Of a stretch of 64,000 nucleotides of DNA, positions 10,450 to 18,269 are shown one piece after another. The stretch's first letter is position 1. Every line of letters starts with the position of its first letter. The notes under the pieces were generated by a model. The model was not told the DNA's origin, made no database searches, and was given only the letters and a program-made list of their open reading frames with translations. A program made the translations under genes and the position numbers. Source of the stretch: Planctomycetota bacterium (GTDB lineage Bacteria; Planctomycetota; Phycisphaerae; Phycisphaerales; SM1A02). The stretch spans positions 1-64,000 of the forward strand of contig JAIOPG010000001.1 in the NCBI GenBank assembly GCA_021414025.1. Reading direction: 5' to 3'.

Positions 10450-12879
10450 ATGCCCCGCAGATTTACTGACCGAATCATCCAACATTTGTCCCACGATGGC
10501 GAGCGCGCCATGGAGGCCGACGTGGTCGCACACCGGCTTCGAATCGAGGACGATGAGCGCGCCGCATTCCATGCCGCAGTCAAGCTGCTGGCGACCGACG
10601 GACGGATCGAACTCGACCCCAAGGGCCGCCTGCGCCTGCCCCTGCATGAGGACGAAGTGACCGGCCGCCTCTTCGTGACCCAGAAGGGCCATGGATTCGT
10701 GCGGCCCGACCGCGTCTCGCGCGACGGCGATCTTTTCCTGCAGGCGGGCAATCTCGGCGACGCCATGAGCGGCGACCGTGTGCGCTGCGCCGTGATCCGA
10801 AAGAATCGCAGCTGGTCGGCGCCGGTCCGCGGCGCGGCGAGCGAATCGGGCGTGACCGGGCGCGTCCTTGAAGTGCTTGAGCGCGGCCGGACCCGCTTCA
10901 CGGGGACTTTGGCGCAGGATGGAAAGCGCTGGATCGTGCAGCCCGACGGCAAGGCTTTCCGCGGCGAACCCATCATCGTGCGAGATCCGCATGCGAAGGA
11001 CGCCAAAGCCGGAGACAAGGTGACGCTGGATCTCGTCCGCTTCCCCTCCGAGGGAGTGCTGGCCGAGGGCGCCATCGTGGAGGTGCTCGGCCCCGCGGGA
11101 CGGCCCGATGTCGAGACCTCTGCCGTGATGCGCCTCTTCCAGCTCAGCGAAGGCTTCAGCGAGAAAGTCGCGTCGGAGGCGGCGCTGGCGGCGATCTCCT
11201 TCGAGCGCGAGAGCGCCGGCCCCTGGAAAAAAGAAGAGCGGCTCGACCTCACTGACACACTGACCTGGACGATCGATCCGCCCGACGCCAAGGACTACGA
11301 CGATGCCTGCTCGGTCCACTTCGACGCCGAAAGCAACACCTGGGAACTGATGGTGCACATCGCCGATGTCAGCCACTTCGTGACCCAGGGCTCCGAGCTG
11401 GACATGGAGGCCGCCGAGCGCGGCAACAGCACCTACCTGCCGCGGCGCGTGGTGCCCATGCTTCCCGAGACCCTTTCCAACGGCGTGTGCAGTTTGCAGG
11501 AAGGCGTGCCGCGCTTCTGCAAGACCTCCATCATGCGCTTCGACGCGCGGGGCCGCCCGCTGGAGTCGCACTTCGCCAGCACGGTGATCAAGAGCGACAA
11601 GCGCCTCACCTATCTCGAGGCGCAGAACCTGATCGATGGCCGCACCGCCGAGGCCAAGAAGCACGCGCGCAGCGACACCGAGCCGACCGACGAGGTGGTC
11701 GCCAACCTTCGGCTGGCCGACCAACTCGCCAAGATCCTGAAGAAGCGCCGCATGGCGCAGGGGCAATTGGTTCTGGATCTGCCCGTCTCGGTGCTGGTCT
11801 ATGACGAGGCAGGACATGTCATCGACGCCGTGCCCGAGGACAATGCCTTCACGCACACCCTGATCGAGATGTTCATGGTGGAGGCCAACGAGTCGGTCGC
11901 CCGCCTTTTCGCCGAGCTCGACATCCCGCTGATCCGCCGCATCCATCCACCGCCCGCTTTCAAGACCATGGAAGAGCTGCGGACCTTCGCTCGAAGCGTG
12001 GGTTTCCGACTGCCCGACGAGCCGGAGCGCCAGGATCTGCTGGCGCTGCTGGAGAAGACCCGCGGCAGCGACTCCGCCCGCGCCGTCCACATGGCGGTGC
12101 TCAAGACGCTCTCCAAGGCCACCTACTCGCCCGCGATGATCGGGCACTACGCGCTGGCCAGCGAGCACTACACGCATTTCACCAGCCCAATCCGGCGCTA
12201 TCCCGATCTGCTGGTGCACCGCGCCCTGCAGGCGTGGCTTGACCACACCGAGAATGGAACCGTAGTTCCCGGCGGCAAGAAACGCAAGGCGTTCCAGCAT
12301 CAACTCGAAGGCGACGCCCGCTGCCTGGACGAGGTGCGCCTGGCCGAAGCCGGTCGCCACTGCTCCGACACCGAAGTCAACAGCGAATCCGCGGAGCGCG
12401 ACCTGCGCGCCTTCCTGGTGCTGCAGTTCCTGCATGAGAACCACATGGGCGACGAGATGGACGCGGTGGTCACCAACCTGGCGCCGGCGGGCGTCTGGGT
12501 CAGCATCAACCGCTATCTCGCCGACGGGCTGGTGAAGTTCAACGCACTGCCTTCAAGCCGCGACCGCTCCGACCGGTGGATCCTCAACGAGAAGTCGGGG
12601 CGGCTGGTCAGCGCCCGCAGCGGCATGAGCATCGGTCTGGGCGATCCGGTCAAGGTCACCGTGCTGGCGATCAATCTGGCCAGCCGTTCGATGGACCTCT
12701 CCATCACACGGCTCGGTCTCAAGAAGGATGCGACCGCGGCGCCGGTCGACAAGAAGAACAAGCCGCGGACCTCGGGAGGGCGCGATCCGCGCCGAGACCT
12801 CTTCACGCGCGACGATGTCGCGCAGACCAAGGGCCACAAGCGAGGCTTCAAACGCGGACGCCGCGGCCAGCGGCCGTGA
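10450..12879 (+). CDS. rnr: Ribonuclease R (RNase II family exoribonuclease)
   Basis: Processive 3'-to-5' exoribonuclease, 809 residues. Domains in order: N-terminal winged-helix (about 1-70), cold-shock-like OB folds (TGRLFVTQKGHGFVRPD onward), the RNB catalytic domain with the Asp cluster TIDPPDAKDYDDACS (about residue 275) and HFTSPIRRYPDLLVHRAL, an S1 domain (GDEMDAVVTNLAPAGVWV), and a Lys/Arg-rich tail ending KRGFKRGRRGQRP. The tail and winged helix favour RNase R over RNase II. The stop is 3 bp from that of the convergent hydrolase gene. Likely transcribed from its own leaderless promoter. Confidence 0.95.
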   Translation: MPRRFTDRIIQHLSHDGERAMEADVVAHRLRIEDDERAAFHAAVKLLATDGRIELDPKGRLRLPLHEDEVTGRLFVTQKGHGFVRPDRVSRDGDLFLQAGNLGDAMSGDRVRCAVIRKNRSWSAPVRGAASESGVTGRVLEVLERGRTRFTGTLAQDGKRWIVQPDGKAFRGEPIIVRDPHAKDAKAGDKVTLDLVRFPSEGVLAEGAIVEVLGPAGRPDVETSAVMRLFQLSEGFSEKVASEAALAAISFERESAGPWKKEERLDLTDTLTWTIDPPDAKDYDDACSVHFDAESNTWELMVHIADVSHFVTQGSELDMEAAERGNSTYLPRRVVPMLPETLSNGVCSLQEGVPRFCKTSIMRFDARGRPLESHFASTVIKSDKRLTYLEAQNLIDGRTAEAKKHARSDTEPTDEVVANLRLADQLAKILKKRRMAQGQLVLDLPVSVLVYDEAGHVIDAVPEDNAFTHTLIEMFMVEANESVARLFAELDIPLIRRIHPPPAFKTMEELRTFARSVGFRLPDEPERQDLLALLEKTRGSDSARAVHMAVLKTLSKATYSPAMIGHYALASEHYTHFTSPIRRYPDLLVHRALQAWLDHTENGTVVPGGKKRKAFQHQLEGDARCLDEVRLAEAGRHCSDTEVNSESAERDLRAFLVLQFLHENHMGDEMDAVVTNLAPAGVWVSINRYLADGLVKFNALPSSRDRSDRWILNEKSGRLVSARSGMSIGLGDPVKVTVLAINLASRSMDLSITRLGLKKDATAAPVDKKNKPRTSGGRDPRRDLFTRDDVAQTKGHKRGFKRGRRGQRP

Positions 12880-12882
12880 GAC

Positions 12883-13647
12883 TCAGCCGGGCACGGGACA
12901 TTTCGCCCAGGACGCGGCCGGCGACTCTGCAAGCGTTTCGCGCAGGAAATCTTCCATCGCCGCGAAGGCACGCCGATTCGCCAGCGGGCAGAATTGCATT
13001 CCGCCCGCAGCATCCGTAGCCTGCGGATTCGTGAAGGCATGACCGCGATGTCCGTAGGCCTCAAGGGTCCAGTCGCATCCTGAATCGGTCAACTCCTTCG
13101 CCCAGGCAAGCACATCCGCGGGCTTCGCCATGGGATCGTTCCAGCCATGGAGCGCCAATATCTTGGTGTGCAGCGGCTTCGCGCCGGCGGTCACACCGGA
13201 TGGAGCTCCGAGCAAACCATGAAAGCTCACCACACTGCGCACGCCTTCGAGACCGGCGCGGGCCACATCCATCGCGCAGAGGCCGCCGAAGCAGAAGCCG
13301 ATCGCTGCGATTCGATGTCGATCCACTCGAGGATGGTGGCGAAGCGTGTTCAGCGCCGCCTGCGCCCGCGACAGCAAGAGGGCGCGGTCCTGGACCAGCG
13401 GTTGCATGAGGGCGGCATTTTCCTCGGTGGAGTTGCCGCGGCGGCCCTTGCCATACATGTCCACGGCGAAGCCGACATATCCCAGCGCCGCCAATTTCTC
13501 CGCCTGCAGGCGGGCGAAGGCATCCTGGCCCGCCCAGGCGTGGAAGATCAGCACGCCGGGGCGACGATCTCTTTCGGCATCGTCAAAGGCGGCGTACCCC
13601 TCGTACTCCATCCGGTCGTCGGCGTAGGAAATGATCTCGGTTTGCAT
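12883..13647 (-). CDS. Dienelactone hydrolase family protein
   Basis: Alpha/beta hydrolase of 254 residues. The nucleophile elbow reads GFCFGG, i.e. a cysteine as in dienelactone hydrolases; the acid is the Asp in HGWNDPM and the His is in GHRGHAF. Substrate unknown; chlorocatechol genes are absent, so a role in aromatic degradation is not supported. The start is placed at ATG 13647 (MQTEIISYADD), because a TAGGAT box ends 7 nt upstream; the longer open frame upstream overlaps the divergent FG-GAP gene. Convergent with rnr. Confidence 0.88.
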   Translation of the reverse strand: MQTEIISYADDRMEYEGYAAFDDAERDRRPGVLIFHAWAGQDAFARLQAEKLAALGYVGFAVDMYGKGRRGNSTEENAALMQPLVQDRALLLSRAQAALNTLRHHPRVDRHRIAAIGFCFGGLCAMDVARAGLEGVRSVVSFHGLLGAPSGVTAGAKPLHTKILALHGWNDPMAKPADVLAWAKELTDSGCDWTLEAYGHRGHAFTNPQATDAAGGMQFCPLANRRAFAAMEDFLRETLAESPAASWAKCPVPG

Positions 13648-13654
13648 GACGCGG

Positions 13655-13660
13655 ATCCTA
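13655..13660 (-). promoter_or_regulatory. -10-like TAGGAT before dienelactone hydrolase gene
   Basis: On the minus strand TAGGAT ends 7 nt before the ATG at 13647 and no Shine-Dalgarno intervenes. Same geometry as the other leaderless candidates here. Confidence 0.42.
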
Positions 13661-13756
13661 GCCCAGGAAAAAGGGGCAGCATTTCGGAAGCACCGCGTGG
13701 CGCCGCTAAGGTGCCCGCTCGTCAAGGAATCGCGAAGAGGCGGAAAGGGAGGAGCC

Positions 13757-15157
13757 ATGGAAGGCTGGAAGGTCGTCGCCCATTGCATCGTGGTCTGCGT
13801 GTGCGCGGTGGGGCCCGTGCGCATCGGCGAAGGGACGCCGCCGGGAAGCGGCATCATGGGCGGAGGGATCCAAGCGGCGCTGCCGCATGGCAGTGCGGCA
13901 CCCGCGGCCCATTCCTCCGCCCCGATGCCTCCGGCCTGGCAATGGCAGTCCACCATCGAGCCCAATGCCAACAACTTCGACTGGAAGCTGGGCGCCGCAG
14001 TTTCGATATTTGAGCGCACGCTCGCCGTCGGACCTGCGCGCGATTGGGACCTTGGAACAGACCAGGGCGGCGTGCAGATGTTTGCGTTCTCCGGTCGGCG
14101 CTGGAACCAGTGCGCGGCGCTGTCGCCGCCATCCGGCGACGGACACTCGCAGTTCGGCGCGTCACTTGCCCTTCAGAACCGGATGCTGTTGGTGGGCGCG
14201 CCGCGCGATTCCGAGATCGCCTTTGAACAAGGGGCGGCGTTCGTCTATCGGCAAACCGGCGAGCAATGGGATTTGGACGCGACGCTGCGAAGATCCGTCG
14301 TCGGCGCCGGAGACCAGTTCGGGGCGGCGGTCGCCTGCGACGAGCACACGCTGGTCATCGGTGCGCCCAAGGCGGACGAGGGGGCGATCGACTCAGGCGC
14401 CGTCGAGGTGTTCGAGCGCGTGGGCCAGTCCTGGCGCCCGGTCGCCACGCTGGTGTCCAATCCGCCAGTGGCCGGCGCGCTTTTCGGCCTCTCGATCGCC
14501 ATCGACGGAGGGCGGATCGTGGTCGGCGCTCCAGGCGATCGAACGGATGGCGCGTACTCGGGCCGGGCCTTCATCTTCACGCGAGGCGCCGGAGGTTGGT
14601 CGCTCGAAGCCTCGCTCTCCTGCCCGGGCGGAACGCGCGGCTGGTTTGGCAGCGCCGTCTCCGCAAGCCAGGGCCGCATCCTGATCGGCGCGCCGCGGCT
14701 GGTCCGCGCCGGTCGGACGGACTTCGACCCGCGCGGAGCCGTGTTTGAATTTCGTCGTGCCAAGGAGGGATGGTTTGGCGCCGCGGCCATCATGCCTGCC
14801 GATCCACTTGAGGGGGACTCGTTCGGATGCGCTGTGGCGCTGCAAAAGGATCGCGCCGTGTTCGGAGCCAGCGCTGATTCACGCTCGGGGCATCTTGCCG
14901 GCGCCGCGTTCGCGGGATCGCGCAACTCCGAGGGTCTCTGGAGCGTGGATAGACTCGCGCCGCCTGACGCGGCCGCCGGGCAACTCGCGGGGCATGCGGT
15001 TGCATTGTTCGGTCCGCGCATCGTCGTCGGCCGCTTGGGAAATCCGGAGGAGGATCCCGCCCCAGGCGCGGTCTCGGTGTTCGTGGCCGCTTCCGCGCCG
15101 ACGCCTCAGCGCGAGGAAACCACGGCGTCCGCGGCGCAATCCTCCGCCGTGCCGTAG
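13757..15157 (+). CDS. Exported FG-GAP beta-propeller protein 1
   Basis: 466 residues with an N-terminal hydrophobic signal (about residues 5-20). Seven copies of an FG-GAP-like unit can be counted (pattern FGxAVA...LxVGAP; e.g. SQFGASLALQNRMLLVGAP, DQFGAAVACDEHTLVIGAP), as expected for a seven-bladed integrin-alpha-like propeller. Function unknown; such propellers usually mediate protein or ligand contacts outside the cytosol. The ATG at 13757 follows a strong GGGAGGAG. The last 52 bp overlap the 3' end of dus on the other strand. Two more genes of this type lie at 20357 and 57545. Confidence 0.82.
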   Translation: MEGWKVVAHCIVVCVCAVGPVRIGEGTPPGSGIMGGGIQAALPHGSAAPAAHSSAPMPPAWQWQSTIEPNANNFDWKLGAAVSIFERTLAVGPARDWDLGTDQGGVQMFAFSGRRWNQCAALSPPSGDGHSQFGASLALQNRMLLVGAPRDSEIAFEQGAAFVYRQTGEQWDLDATLRRSVVGAGDQFGAAVACDEHTLVIGAPKADEGAIDSGAVEVFERVGQSWRPVATLVSNPPVAGALFGLSIAIDGGRIVVGAPGDRTDGAYSGRAFIFTRGAGGWSLEASLSCPGGTRGWFGSAVSASQGRILIGAPRLVRAGRTDFDPRGAVFEFRRAKEGWFGAAAIMPADPLEGDSFGCAVALQKDRAVFGASADSRSGHLAGAAFAGSRNSEGLWSVDRLAPPDAAAGQLAGHAVALFGPRIVVGRLGNPEEDPAPGAVSVFVAASAPTPQREETTASAAQSSAVP

Positions 15158-16275
15158 TGCCGCGCGATCACGCTCCGCCACTGCTCCATGGTTTCGCACT
15201 GGATGAAATCGTTCTTCACTTCCAGCTCGCTCGGATGGTGGGCGGCGAACTTGATGCCGAACTTGCGCATCCGCCGCCCGGCGTTGCGCTCGCCGTGGAT
15301 CGTCTGGGCGAACTGGCAATGCTGCAGCAGCGCCTCGCGCTGCTCGGCGAGCGAGGGAAGTCGCGGCGTGCGCCCCGCCATCAGATCGCGGGCCTGGGTG
15401 AAGATCCAGGGATTGCCGATGCAGCCGCGGGCCACGCTCACCGCGTGCACGCCGCACAGGTGCAACATGTGAAAGATGTCCCAGGCGCTCCACACATCGC
15501 CGGAACCCATCACGATCCGATCGGGCCGTCGCGACACGAGATCCCTGAGCACCTCCCAGCGCGCGAACCCCTGGTACTTCTGGAGGACGGTGCGGGCATG
15601 CACCACCGCCCACGCGTAGCCGATCTCGTAGGCGGCGTCGAAGACCATCTCGAAGTTCCCCGCCATCTCGGGAGTGTCGTCCCAGGCGCGGCGCATCTTG
15701 ACCGTGCAGGGCACCGACGCGGGAACCGCCTGCCGAACCGCCTTGAGCACCTCGATCGCCTCGCGCGGATGGGCGAGGAAGTGCCCGCCGCGGTTGGACT
15801 TCTGGATCTTCTTGACGGGGCAGGCAAGGTTGACGTCGATCACGTCGTAGCCCATCTTGACCAGGATCAGCGCCGCCTTGGCCATCTCGTCGGGATGTGT
15901 GCCCATGACCTGGCCTGCGATCGGATGGTCGTCCAGCCCCGCGACCTGGTTGTCCTCGACTTCGCCCAGCCCGCACTCGCTGGCGATCAGATCCGGATCC
16001 TCCTTGCGGCGGCCCTTGCCGCCGTTGACCAGGGTCCGATCCAGCAGCGCCTCGGTGATGCAGAAGGGCGCGCCATGCCGCCGCGCCACCAGGCGCATGG
16101 CGCCATCGCTGTAGCCGGCGAGCCCCGCCTGGAAAAACGGGGCGTCGAAGCCGGGGACCGTCGCGGGAATCCGCGGGTCCATCCGGAATTGGCGGGCTAC
16201 TTCGGCCGCCTGCTCGCGCGAGGCGCGCGGTGCCTGTTCTTCGGGTTCGAGGTTGACGCTCACGGAGCCCAGCAT
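15106..16275 (-). CDS. dus: tRNA-dihydrouridine synthase
   Basis: FMN-dependent reductase of tRNA uridines (COG0042), 389 residues. TIM-barrel motifs are present: GLAGYSDGAMR, the catalytic Cys in DVNLACPVKKI, KMRRAWDDTPE, the VVHART strand, and the phosphate-binding GSGDVWSAWD / VARGCIGNPWIF. It is longer than typical DusB, with about 40 extra residues at the N-terminus and a C-terminal extension. Which U positions it modifies cannot be told. The ATG is 28 bp from the divergent lipoprotein gene; the 3' end overlaps FG-GAP protein 1 by 52 bp. Confidence 0.92.
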   Translation of the reverse strand: MLGSVSVNLEPEEQAPRASREQAAEVARQFRMDPRIPATVPGFDAPFFQAGLAGYSDGAMRLVARRHGAPFCITEALLDRTLVNGGKGRRKEDPDLIASECGLGEVEDNQVAGLDDHPIAGQVMGTHPDEMAKAALILVKMGYDVIDVNLACPVKKIQKSNRGGHFLAHPREAIEVLKAVRQAVPASVPCTVKMRRAWDDTPEMAGNFEMVFDAAYEIGYAWAVVHARTVLQKYQGFARWEVLRDLVSRRPDRIVMGSGDVWSAWDIFHMLHLCGVHAVSVARGCIGNPWIFTQARDLMAGRTPRLPSLAEQREALLQHCQFAQTIHGERNAGRRMRKFGIKFAAHHPSELEVKNDFIQCETMEQWRSVIARHYGTAEDCAADAVVSSR

Positions 16276-16303
16276 ATTCCAGCCGCTATCCTTTCCATCG
16301 ACG

Positions 16304-16759
16304 ATGGATCGAACTTTTCACGGAATGTTTCGGCGATTGGGCCTGGCCCCGCTTCTGGCCGGTTCGTTGGCTGTCTCATGCACCATGGTGCCCTACGAGC
16401 CCTCGAAGGCGACCCGCCCCTATCCCTTCGAGCTGCCGCAGGGAAGCGTGGCGCAGGTACAGGTAATTCCCGAGGCGGATTCGCTGCGGATCATCAACGC
16501 GACCGCGACCGACTACCGGAACTTCGACCTCTGGCTGAATCAGCGCTACGTGGTGCACATGCCGGAGCTACTGGCCGGACAAACGATCGAGGTGCGCTTG
16601 AACACGATGTGGGACCAGGCGGGCGGCACGCCATTTTCAGGCGGAGCCTTCCGCTATTTCCAGCCCACGCCGATGGTGCTCGTGCAGATCCAGACCGACG
16701 ACAAGAGTCCGTTGATCGGGCTGGTGCCGACGCTTCCCGAGTCGACGCGAGAGCGCTGA
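16304..16759 (+). CDS. Small predicted lipoprotein
   Basis: 151 residues. Hydrophobic LGLAPLLAGSLAVSC is a lipoprotein-type signal ending in Cys; the mature part is about 120 residues with no family I recognise (segments such as VAQVQVIPEADSLRIINATA suggest a beta sandwich). Two starts are possible, ATG 16304 and ATG 16325; 16304 is used because TATCCT at 16287-16292 would place a transcript start close to it. Divergent from dus and convergent with the Gfo/Idh gene (1 bp between stops). Confidence 0.65.
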   Translation: MDRTFHGMFRRLGLAPLLAGSLAVSCTMVPYEPSKATRPYPFELPQGSVAQVQVIPEADSLRIINATATDYRNFDLWLNQRYVVHMPELLAGQTIEVRLNTMWDQAGGTPFSGGAFRYFQPTPMVLVQIQTDDKSPLIGLVPTLPESTRER

Positions 16760-16760
16760 T

Positions 16761-18212
16761 TCAGGAGAGTCCCTTGACGCTCCATCCGTCCCGGTACTTG
16801 GTCTTCAGGAACTGAGCGCCCTTGGGCTCGTTGGAGAAGGCGAAGCTCTTCGGGTCGTACTGCAGATCGCGATTGGCGAAATGGCTCGCCGCCGCGCCCA
16901 CGCTCAGGCTTTCGCAGAGCAGTCCCGCGAAGGCGAAATTGGCCTCGGGCTTGGTCTTGCCGAAGCACCCATCCACCCAGTGGTGCCAGTGGTTGCGGGT
17001 CTCCAACTTGGGCAGGTTCAGCGCGATCGCCTTCTTGTTCTTGTCCCAGACCTGCGGCTCGTCGGTGAGGGCGAGCTTCTTGGGATCCTTCGGGTCGGCG
17101 CGCTCCGGATCCAGCGGGCAGAGCATCACGCCTTTCTCGCCGATCACCACCGCCGCGTTGCCGCGGATGTCGACGCCATCCGGTATGCCCATCTGGGCGT
17201 TGGTCGGCCGAAGCCCGCCGTCATACCAGGTCACGGTCACGCCCTCCGCCACGGTCCGGTCGGTCGGCGCGTACTTCAATGTGATGGTCTCCTTGGTCGG
17301 GAACTCATCCTCGGTCGCGTCGGTGCAGTCGCAGCGAACAGAGGTCGGCAGCCCCAGCTTCGCCGCCAGGAAGGGATAGTCAAGGATGTGGCAGCCCATG
17401 TCGCCCAGCGCGCCGCAGCCGAAGTCGTAGGTGCCGCGCCACATGAAGGGGGCGTAAGCGTCCTTCACATAGGGGCGGGTCGGCGCGACGCCCAGCCAGA
17501 GGTCCCAAGAGAGCCATTCCGGCGGCTTCTCCGAGCCGGTCGGCATGGGCTTGCCCTGCGGCCACCAGCCCATGGGCCGATCGCTCCACGCATGGATGGC
17601 GCTGATTTTTCCGACGATGCCCTCGTTGAGGAGCTGCAGCTGCTGACGGCGCCCGATCATGGCGGATCGCTGCGTTCCCATCTGCGTAACCACCTTGGAG
17701 TTCGCCTTGGCGAAGTCGGCCAGCATCCGGTTCTCGTAGGCGGAGTGCGCCAGGGGCTTCTGGCAGTAGACGTGCTTGCCCATCTGCATGGCGCTCATGG
17801 CGATCGGCGCGTGCATGTGGTCGGGGGTCGACACCGAGACGGCGTCGAACTTGTCGCCAAGCTTGGCGAACATTTCGCGCCAATCGGAAAACCACTGCGC
17901 CTTGGGAAACTTCGCGGACAGCTTCGACTTTTCCTGTGAATCGACGTCGCAGAGCGCGACAATGTCGACGTTCGGGTGCGCGGAGAGCTGCTCCAGATCG
18001 GACTCCCCCATGCCGCCGACGGCGACCTTGGCGAGCTGAAGACGCTGGTTCGGCCCCAGCTGGAAGCGCGGCTCGAGGCGCGGCATCAGCGGAAGCACGG
18101 CGAAGGCGGCGGCGCTGCGGATGAAGGTGCGCCGGGAGGGATTCCAGAGGTTCGCCAAACGAGGGCTGAGGGCGGAAGACTCGGCCGCTTGATTCGAAGT
18201 GGTTTTCGTCAT
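16761..18212 (-). CDS. Tat-exported Gfo/Idh/MocA-family oxidoreductase
   Basis: NAD(P)-dependent sugar-type oxidoreductase, 483 residues. A twin-arginine signal (NPSRRTFIRSAAAFAVLPLM) is at residues about 25-45, followed by the Rossmann fold (VAVGGMGESDLEQL), the CDVD motif, and EKP-type KHVYCQKPLAHS, then the C-terminal beta-sheet domain. Tat-exported members of this family are numerous in planctomycetes and probably act on sugars or polyols in the periplasm; the substrate is not known. ATG 18212 is chosen since TACCAT ends 6 nt upstream; an ATG 15 nt earlier is possible. Confidence 0.88.
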   Translation of the reverse strand: MTKTTSNQAAESSALSPRLANLWNPSRRTFIRSAAAFAVLPLMPRLEPRFQLGPNQRLQLAKVAVGGMGESDLEQLSAHPNVDIVALCDVDSQEKSKLSAKFPKAQWFSDWREMFAKLGDKFDAVSVSTPDHMHAPIAMSAMQMGKHVYCQKPLAHSAYENRMLADFAKANSKVVTQMGTQRSAMIGRRQQLQLLNEGIVGKISAIHAWSDRPMGWWPQGKPMPTGSEKPPEWLSWDLWLGVAPTRPYVKDAYAPFMWRGTYDFGCGALGDMGCHILDYPFLAAKLGLPTSVRCDCTDATEDEFPTKETITLKYAPTDRTVAEGVTVTWYDGGLRPTNAQMGIPDGVDIRGNAAVVIGEKGVMLCPLDPERADPKDPKKLALTDEPQVWDKNKKAIALNLPKLETRNHWHHWVDGCFGKTKPEANFAFAGLLCESLSVGAAASHFANRDLQYDPKSFAFSNEPKGAQFLKTKYRDGWSVKGLS

Positions 18213-18218
18213 GCGGCA

Positions 18219-18224
18219 ATGGTA
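18219..18224 (-). promoter_or_regulatory. -10-like TACCAT before Gfo/Idh gene
   Basis: Minus-strand TACCAT ends 6 nt before ATG 18212 and no Shine-Dalgarno is present. Leaderless candidate. Confidence 0.4.
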
Positions 18225-18269
18225 CATCGCGGGAATTGACCCGCCCCCGCCGCGCCGCATGAAAAGGCC

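Noticed and set aside
10081-12444. 787-codon antisense frame over rnr
   Set aside because: It is a shadow of RNase R codons; RNase R is intact on the other strand.
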